A DNA stretch of 64,000 nt from UBA11524 sp045591175 (lineage in GTDB: Bacteria > Bacillota > Clostridia > Christensenellales > Aristaeellaceae), in assembly GCA_045591175.1 (NCBI GenBank), contig JAZNSI010000062.1:1-64000 (forward strand), in the 5' to 3' direction. Each line of letters begins with the position of its first letter. Within the stretch, counting starts at the first letter, position 1. Made by a program: the position numbers and the translations under genes. Shown here one piece after another: positions 58,389 through 64,000 of this stretch. The notes below the pieces were generated by a model, which was not told the origin of the DNA, made no database searches, and worked only from the letters and a program-made list of their open reading frames with translations.

Positions 58389-59735
58389 TCAGTCCCCGGG
58401 CATCGGCCACTGGTACACCACCTCGCCGGAGCGGTTGATGTAGCCCTCGGTGGATGCGTCAAACTGGACGCGGGCCAGCGTGCCCTGGAAATCCTCCGCA
58501 TCATAAAACCGGTACGGAATGATCACCTTGCCCCATGCATCGACGTATCCCCACGCCGGGATACCAGTCACCTTGGTGACCGCCTGCCAGCCCTGCCCAT
58601 CCAGGCAGCGGCTGCCAAAATCCGCCGGGCGATCCCACCAGGTAGTAGACGGCTGGCCGTTTTTATCCACCAAGCACCAATAGCTGTTACCCACCAAGCC
58701 CACCCGCAGGCGGATGGGTGCTTCCTCCACAAGTGGCTCCTGATACCAGGCCGCATAAGAGAAGGCCGGCACAGTCGTCGTCATGCGCACCGTGCCGTCT
58801 GCATTGAGCAGGAAGGGATCACCCTGCGTGGGGTAAATGAAGGCACTGCCATCCACCACGCCATGGAAACTCCAGTTATTGTCACTTTCATAAGCGACGC
58901 AGCCCTCGCTGTCGATCAGCAGAAAGCCGCGCTCCGGGTGAAATACCTCTGCAAATCCTCCATCAAAATCCATGACAAAGCTGTATTGGGGGGCGATTGC
59001 GATGCGGCCCTGCGCATCGGCATAGCCCATGAGCCCCGCCTCGTTTTCCACAGCAACCAGGCCGCAGCGCATCACAGATTCCGCTTCCACATGGATGCCC
59101 TCAGGAAACACGATCTCCTTTCCCTGCATGTCCAGCAACACTGCATGCTCCACATCATGAAAGGTCACGGTGAAGAAGCCCTCACTATATTCGCCCGGGC
59201 GCCGGCCACAGGTTTCGACGGGTACGATTTCCTCCCCGGTGAAGCGGTTGAGGTAACCATGCAGCGTACCCTGCCCGACATACATGACCGGCCAGCCCTG
59301 CTGTGTCCAGGCATAGTCCCACTGCACGCCGGAGAAGTATCGGTTTTCCGCATTGAACCACCCCTTCATTCCGCCCTTACTCACCAGGAACACGCCCGTT
59401 ACGCCATATGCAATGCTGTCCTCATTGCTACAATGGTCTACAACCAGATACTCCGGCGACAGCAGATACGCGCCGTTTTTGTCGATGACACCCTGAGCTT
59501 CCATTCCAGTCTCCGGTGAGGCTGTGCCTGCCGCGGCACAGCCATCATGGAAATGCCCCGCGTAACCATACTGCGGCTCGATCCCCCAGCTCCCGTCCTC
59601 CCGGATATACCCCCACAGCCCCGTTTCGGGGTCGTAGGCGGGCCACAGGGTCGTTTCCGTGTCAGCGTCCGCCGCGAGGGCGGAAAGGCTCACAAGGGCC
59701 AAAACGAGGCAAAGAAGGGCAGTCAGCTTTTTCAT
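58389..59735 (-). CDS. secreted WG-repeat protein
   Basis: A 448-residue exported protein. The signal peptide ends SALA-AD. The mature chain is built of WG-repeat units (GLWGYIREDGSWGIEPQYGY, GVIDKNGAYLLSPEY, GLMGYADAQGRIAIAPQYSF, WCLVDKNGQPST, AWGYVDAWGKVIIPYRFY, EGYINRSGEVVYQW). WG repeats form beta-structures of unknown role in many gut bacteria. RBS GAGGAGG is 8 bases upstream. Monocistronic, just upstream of the coiled-coil promoter. Confidence 0.88.
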   Translation of the reverse strand: MKKLTALLCLVLALVSLSALAADADTETTLWPAYDPETGLWGYIREDGSWGIEPQYGYAGHFHDGCAAAGTASPETGMEAQGVIDKNGAYLLSPEYLVVDHCSNEDSIAYGVTGVFLVSKGGMKGWFNAENRYFSGVQWDYAWTQQGWPVMYVGQGTLHGYLNRFTGEEIVPVETCGRRPGEYSEGFFTVTFHDVEHAVLLDMQGKEIVFPEGIHVEAESVMRCGLVAVENEAGLMGYADAQGRIAIAPQYSFVMDFDGGFAEVFHPERGFLLIDSEGCVAYESDNNWSFHGVVDGSAFIYPTQGDPFLLNADGTVRMTTTVPAFSYAAWYQEPLVEEAPIRLRVGLVGNSYWCLVDKNGQPSTTWWDRPADFGSRCLDGQGWQAVTKVTGIPAWGYVDAWGKVIIPYRFYDAEDFQGTLARVQFDASTEGYINRSGEVVYQWPMPGD

Positions 59736-59835
59736 CCGTATCGCCTCCTCAACAGCACTTTCACCTATAAAGACGTTTCTCATGCCCAAATTATTCCCGG
59801 CGAGGGCCTAAAATCCTCCTTTTTGCAAATTTCTT

Positions 59836-59847
59836 CGCGCGCGCGCG
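59836..59847. repeat. alternating (CG)6 tract upstream of gyrB
   Basis: Twelve bases of strict CG alternation, a sequence that readily forms Z-DNA under negative supercoiling, 23 bases upstream of the gyrB -35 box. Confidence 0.7.
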
Positions 59848-59869
59848 TAATATTAATGAAGAAACCCTC

Positions 59870-59898
59870 TTCCCTTTTGGCCCAAAAGATGATATAAT
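59870..59898 (+). promoter_or_regulatory. candidate promoter of gyrB
   Basis: TTCCCT (59870-59875), 17 bases, perfect TATAAT (59893-59898). The spacer holds the palindrome TTTTGG-C-CCAAAA. About 110 bases of leader precede the gene. Confidence 0.6.
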
Positions 59899-60008
59899 CA
59901 TCATGCTGGGGTAGATTGTTTTTTCGTTCCCCAGCCCCATCGAAACCGTTTTATCCCTCCCTGGAAACAGAGGAGTTGACCTGCCCCATTTTTCATTAGA
60001 GGTGTATC

Positions 60009-62036
60009 ATGGCAAACGAACTGGAACTCAATCAGGAGCTGGAAACCAACCTGGCAGAAAACGCCACCCAGGCTCTGGGCGCCACCCAGGCTCTGGGGGC
60101 CACCCAGGCCACCGGTGAATACGGTGAGGAGCAGATCCAGGTGCTGGAGGGCCTTGAGGCCGTCCGCAAGCGCCCGGGCATGTACATCGGCTCCACCGAC
60201 GCCCGCGGTCTGCACCATCTGGTGTACGAGATCGTGGACAACGCCGTGGACGAGGCCCTGGCAGGCTTCTGCAAGCGCATTGATGTGACGCTGCACAAGG
60301 ACGGCTCCGTGTCCGTCAAGGACGACGGCCGCGGCTTCCCCGTAGGCATCCACCCCAAAATGGGCCGTCCCGCGGTCGAGGTCTGCCTGACGGTGCTGCA
60401 TGCCGGCGGCAAGTTCGGCGGCGGCGGCTACAAGGTGTCCGGCGGTCTGCACGGCGTGGGCGCGTCCGTCGTGAACGCACTGTCCCGCCACTTTATGGTG
60501 ACCGTGTATCAGGATGGCAAGATCCACCGCCAGGAGTACGAGCGCGGCAAGATCTGCTACGATTTGAAGGTCATCGGCGAAACCGACGTCACCGGCACCA
60601 CCATTCAGTTCTGGCCGGACATCCTCGCCGAGGACAACCCCGAGGGCATCTTTGAGCGGGGCGTGACCTTCGAGCATGACGTGCTCAAGAAGCGCCTGCG
60701 CGAGATGGCCTTCCTCAACAAGGGCATCCGCATCGTCTTTACCGACGAGCGTCCCGAAGAAGCGATTGTCCACGATTATTATTACGAGGGCGGCCTCAAG
60801 GAGTTCGTCAAGTACCTCAACCGCAACAAGGAAGTGCTCTTCCCTGAGCCCATCTACACCGAGGGCATCAAGGACGGCGTGCTGGTCGAGGTTGCGATGC
60901 AGTACAACGACTCCTACAACGAGAACATCTACCCCTTCGTCAACAACATCGCCACCCCCGACGGCGGCACCCACCTCACCGGCTTCACCACCGCGCTCAC
61001 CAGCGCGATCAACGATTATGGCCGCAAGTACAAGGTGCTGCGGGACAACGAGCCCAACCTCAAGTCCGAGGACGTGAAGGAGAGCCTCACCGCCGTGGTC
61101 TCCGTCAAGATGGAGGACCCCCAGTTTGAATCCCAGACCAAGTCGAAGCTCGGCTCCGGCCATGTGCGCGGCATCGTCAACGACCTGGTGAAGGAAGCCC
61201 TGGGCACCTACCTGGAGGAGAATCCCTCCGTGGCCCGCGCCATCGTCGAGCGCTGCGTGAGCGCCCAGCGCGCCCGTGAGGCTGCCCGCAAGGCCCGTGA
61301 GGCCACCCGCCGCAAGACCGTGCTGGAGAGCGCTTCCCTGCCCGGCAAGCTGGCGGACTGCTCCGAGCGCGACCCCAGCAAGTGCGAAATCTTCCTCGTC
61401 GAGGGCGACTCCGCAGGCGGCTCCGCCAAGGAGGGCCGCGACCGTCACTTCCAGGCCATCCTCCCCCTGCGCGGCAAGATCCTCAACGTGGAAAAGACCC
61501 GCCTGGACAAGGCCCTGGGCAACAACGAGATCAAGTCCATGCTGACGGCCTTCGGCTGCGGCTTCGGCGATGAATTCGATGAAAGCAAGCTGCGCTACCA
61601 CCGCATCGTCTGCATGACCGACGCGGACGTGGACGGCGCGCACATCCGCATCCTGATGCTGACCTTCTTCTACCGCTACATGCGGCCCCTGGTGGAAAAG
61701 GGCTATGTCTACGCCGCCATGCCGCCTCTTTACAAGGTTACCAAGGGCAAGTTCGAGAAGTATGTGTACAACGACGACGAGCTGCAGGCCCTGCTGGACG
61801 AGATCGGCCGCGACCCCAAGCCGGAGATCCAGCGCTACAAGGGTCTGGGCGAGATGTCCGCCGAGCAGCTGTGGATGACCACCATGAACCCCGAGACCCG
61901 CACGATGATGCGCATCACCCCCGAGGACGCCGCCGAGGCCGACCAGATCTTCACCCTGCTCATGGGCGATCAGGTGGAGCCCCGCCGCAAGTTCATCGAG
62001 GAGAACGCAGATCTGGTGAAGGATCTGGATATCTGA
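60009..62036 (+). CDS. gyrB: DNA gyrase subunit B
   Basis: A 675-residue type IIA topoisomerase ATPase subunit, which with GyrA introduces negative supercoils. The GHKL site is EIVDNAVDEALAG with DDGRGFP and HAGGKFGGGGYKVSGGLHGVG; the TOPRIM domain has EGDSAGGSAKEGRDR and DADVDGAHIR; the C-terminus is EPRRKFIEENADLVKDLDI. About 35 residues precede the usual start region (EQIQVLEGLEAVRKRPGMYI); they include ATQALG repeats from an 18-base DNA repeat (60063-60114). Linked to gyrA. ParE is possible but less likely because of the partner's GyrA-box. Confidence 0.93.
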   Translation: MANELELNQELETNLAENATQALGATQALGATQATGEYGEEQIQVLEGLEAVRKRPGMYIGSTDARGLHHLVYEIVDNAVDEALAGFCKRIDVTLHKDGSVSVKDDGRGFPVGIHPKMGRPAVEVCLTVLHAGGKFGGGGYKVSGGLHGVGASVVNALSRHFMVTVYQDGKIHRQEYERGKICYDLKVIGETDVTGTTIQFWPDILAEDNPEGIFERGVTFEHDVLKKRLREMAFLNKGIRIVFTDERPEEAIVHDYYYEGGLKEFVKYLNRNKEVLFPEPIYTEGIKDGVLVEVAMQYNDSYNENIYPFVNNIATPDGGTHLTGFTTALTSAINDYGRKYKVLRDNEPNLKSEDVKESLTAVVSVKMEDPQFESQTKSKLGSGHVRGIVNDLVKEALGTYLEENPSVARAIVERCVSAQRAREAARKAREATRRKTVLESASLPGKLADCSERDPSKCEIFLVEGDSAGGSAKEGRDRHFQAILPLRGKILNVEKTRLDKALGNNEIKSMLTAFGCGFGDEFDESKLRYHRIVCMTDADVDGAHIRILMLTFFYRYMRPLVEKGYVYAAMPPLYKVTKGKFEKYVYNDDELQALLDEIGRDPKPEIQRYKGLGEMSAEQLWMTTMNPETRTMMRITPEDAAEADQIFTLLMGDQVEPRRKFIEENADLVKDLDI

Positions 62037-62087
62037 CGTTTCAGATACTTTGCTGCTTGGTTTTAGCCATTGCTGCGCGGGCTCCCT

Positions 62088-62131
62088 CAGTCAGCCGACA
62101 AGCGGCTGACAGCTCCCTCCCAGAGGGAGCC
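62088..62131 (+). repeat. double-hairpin intergenic repeat, copy 3, between gyrB and gyrA
   Basis: CAGTC-AGCCGACAAGCGGCT-GACAGCT-CCCTCCCAGAGGGA-GCC. Same framework as copies 1 and 2, with different paired bases in both stems. Confidence 0.75.
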
Positions 62132-62193
62132 TCAGTTGGTCGGCCCCGCTGCAAATTCCTTGTTCCGTGCAACAAAAGGGAGAAATATTCACA

Positions 62194-64000
62194 ATGAGCA
62201 ACATTCAAGATAAGCTTATCCCGGTCAATCTGGAAGCGGAGATGAAGAAGAGCTTCATTTCCTACGCCATGGCCGTTATCATTGACCGCGCGCTGCCGGA
62301 TGTGCGCGACGGCCTGAAGCCTGTGCATCGCCGCATCCTGTACGATATGCACGAGCTGGGCATGACCCCCGACAAGCCCTACCGCAAGTCCGCCCGTCTG
62401 GTGGGCGACGTGCTGGGTAAGTTCCACCCCCACGGCGACTCCTCCGTCTATGACGCGATGGTTCGCCTGGCCCAGCCCTTCAACATCCGCTACTGCCTGG
62501 TGGACGGCCAGGGCAACTACGGCTCCGTGGACGGCGACGACGCGGCCGCCATGCGTTACACCGAAGCCCGCATGACCAAGCTGACCCCCCACCTGCTGGA
62601 CGGCATCGAGAAGGACACGGTGGATTTCTACCCCAACTTCGACGAGACCCTCATGCAGCCTGCCGTGCTGCCCGCCCGTTTCCCCAACCTGCTGGTGAAC
62701 GGCTCCAGCGGCATCGCCGTCGGCATGGCCACCAACATCCCGCCCCACAACCTGGGCGAGGTGATCGACGGCGTCATCTGCATGATCGACAACCCTGACT
62801 GCACCATCGACGACCTGATGGAGCACATCAAGGGCCCCGACTTCCCCACCGGCGGCATCATCCTGGGCCGCAGGGGCATCCGCGAGGCATACTACACCGG
62901 TCATGGCCGCATCGAGGTGCGCGCCAAGACCAACATCGAGCAGATGCCCAATAACCGCTGCCGCATCGTCGTGACCGAGATCCCCTATCAGGTCAACAAG
63001 GCCCGACTGGTGGAGAAGATCGCCGAGCTGGTGCACGAGAAGCGCGTGGAGGGCATCAGCGACATCCGCGATGAGTCCGACCGCGAGGGCATGCGCATCG
63101 TCATCGAGCTGAAGAAGGACGTATACCCCCAGGTGGTGCTGAACTTCCTGTACAAGCACACCAGCCTGCAGGAGACCTTCGGCGCGAACATGCTGGCGCT
63201 GGTCAACGGCCAGCCCAGGGTGCTGCCCCTGCGCGACATGGTGTACTACTACCTGGAGCATCAGAAGGACGTCGTCACCCGCCGCACCAAGTTCGAGCTG
63301 AACAAGGCCCAGGCCCGCGCCCACATCTTGGAGGGCCTGCTGAAGGCCCTGGATCACATCGACGAGATCGTCGCCATCATCCGCGGCAGCAAGGACACTT
63401 CCACCGCCAAGACCGCCCTGATCGAGCGCTTTGACTTCTCCGAGAAGCAGGCCCAGGCCATCCTGGACATGCGTCTGGCCCGCCTGACCGGTCTGGAGCG
63501 CGATCGTCTGCAGTCCGAGTTTGACGAGCTGCAGGTCGAGATCCTGCGCCTGCAGGGCATCCTCGCGGACGAAGCCAAGCTGATGGAGGTCATCAAGGCC
63601 GAGATCCTGGCCATCAAGGACAAGTTCGCCGACAAGCGCCGCACCGAGCTGACCACCATTGACGGCGAGATCGACGTGGAAGACCTGATCGCCGAGGAGG
63701 GCATGGTCGTCACCATGACCAAGGAAGGCTACATCAAGCGCATCAGCAAGTCCGCCTACCGCAGCCAGAACCGCGGCGGCCGCGGCGTGACCGGCATGAC
63801 CACCAAGGACGAGGACTACGCCGTGCAGATGCGCGTCGTGGGCACCCATGACGAGATCATGTTCTTCACCAACCTGGGCCGCGTGTACATGATCAAGTGC
63901 TATCAAATTCCCGAAGCAGGCCGTCAGGCCCGCGGCACGGCGATGGTCAACCTGCTGCAAATCGGCTCGGGCGAGAAGGTCACCCGCATGGTGCCCGTGC
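62194..64000 (+). CDS. gyrA: DNA gyrase subunit A (partial, runs past window end)
   Basis: About 602 codons from ATG 62194 (MSNIQDKLIPVNLEAEMKKS) to the window edge without a stop. The winged-helix domain has FHPHGDSSVYDAMVRLAQP with Ser83 and Asp87 (E. coli numbering), the residues usual in quinolone-sensitive enzymes, and RYTEARM with the catalytic Tyr122. The C-terminal wheel begins near the end and shows QNRGGRG, a GyrA-box with Asn for the usual second Arg, which favours gyrase over topoisomerase IV. RBS AAGGGAG is 11 bases upstream. Follows gyrB after a 157-base repeat-bearing gap. Confidence 0.93.
   Translation, partial: MSNIQDKLIPVNLEAEMKKSFISYAMAVIIDRALPDVRDGLKPVHRRILYDMHELGMTPDKPYRKSARLVGDVLGKFHPHGDSSVYDAMVRLAQPFNIRYCLVDGQGNYGSVDGDDAAAMRYTEARMTKLTPHLLDGIEKDTVDFYPNFDETLMQPAVLPARFPNLLVNGSSGIAVGMATNIPPHNLGEVIDGVICMIDNPDCTIDDLMEHIKGPDFPTGGIILGRRGIREAYYTGHGRIEVRAKTNIEQMPNNRCRIVVTEIPYQVNKARLVEKIAELVHEKRVEGISDIRDESDREGMRIVIELKKDVYPQVVLNFLYKHTSLQETFGANMLALVNGQPRVLPLRDMVYYYLEHQKDVVTRRTKFELNKAQARAHILEGLLKALDHIDEIVAIIRGSKDTSTAKTALIERFDFSEKQAQAILDMRLARLTGLERDRLQSEFDELQVEILRLQGILADEAKLMEVIKAEILAIKDKFADKRRTELTTIDGEIDVEDLIAEEGMVVTMTKEGYIKRISKSAYRSQNRGGRGVTGMTTKDEDYAVQMRVVGTHDEIMFFTNLGRVYMIKCYQIPEAGRQARGTAMVNLLQIGSGEKVTRMVPV

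Noticed and set aside
62434..62460. Quinolone-resistance change in gyrA
   Set aside because: Ser83 and Asp87 (E. coli numbering) are present, the usual sensitive state.

Overview
The window is GC-rich, densely coded bacterial DNA with strong Shine-Dalgarno sites (AGGAGG type), sigma-A-type promoters (TTGACA/TATAAT with 17-base spacers) and intrinsic terminators, which points to a Firmicute. A complete comEC, a CotH-family protein, LplB/LplC-type sugar permeases, PepV, CapA, many small secreted proteins with MKK-LLL signal peptides and several plant-glycan enzymes suggest a GC-rich gut or rumen clostridium, perhaps near Christensenellales. That placement is inference; no rRNA gene is present.

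Layout. 1-170: tail of an IS3-type transposase. 170-9.7 kb: MATE exporter, then an operon of a pyrophosphatase-like/GNAT fusion, TauE/SafE exporter, glycerol-3-phosphate dehydrogenase with an unusual C-terminal nucleotidyltransferase-like domain, and GNAT; then GH43, RecQ, a flavoprotein and an orphan small protein. 9.8-15.6 kb: M16C peptidase and a GH94 phosphorylase. 15.6-18.7 kb: secretion cassette A (RCC1 propeller, Lgt-like membrane protein, NAGPA-type phosphodiester glycosidase). 18.9-25.8 kb: ComEC, UDP-galactopyranose mutase, GT2 and small membrane proteins. 25.9-32 kb: ABC-F ATPase, then an operon with an S51-type peptidase, two cyclophilins, a small orphan gene, PepV and a membrane protein. 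32-39.8 kb: M24 peptidase, fucose/arabinose isomerase-like protein, secreted metallo-beta-lactamase, GH127 and CotH. 39.9-43.7 kb: cassette B (Lgt-like, NAGPA-type, CapA). 43.9-50.4 kb: exonuclease III, GH26-like hydrolase, aminopeptidase P, serine acetyltransferase, DUF3737. 50.5-58.3 kb: an oligosaccharide ABC transporter locus with two unusual surface proteins. 58.4-64 kb: WG-repeat protein, gyrB and the start of gyrA.

How it fits together. GH43, GH127, GH94, the GH26-like enzyme, the isomerase-like protein and the ABC transporter form a plausible set for taking up and degrading arabinose-containing plant glycans. GH94 and the ABC locus share a 13-base palindrome at the same place in their leaders. 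Peptidases (M16C, two M24, PepV, S51-type) point to peptide use. The most unusual biology is the twice-occurring pair of a divergent Lgt-like membrane protein with a secreted NAGPA-family enzyme, each with a different third exported partner, and a family of structured intergenic repeats whose hairpin stems vary in a compensatory way between copies.
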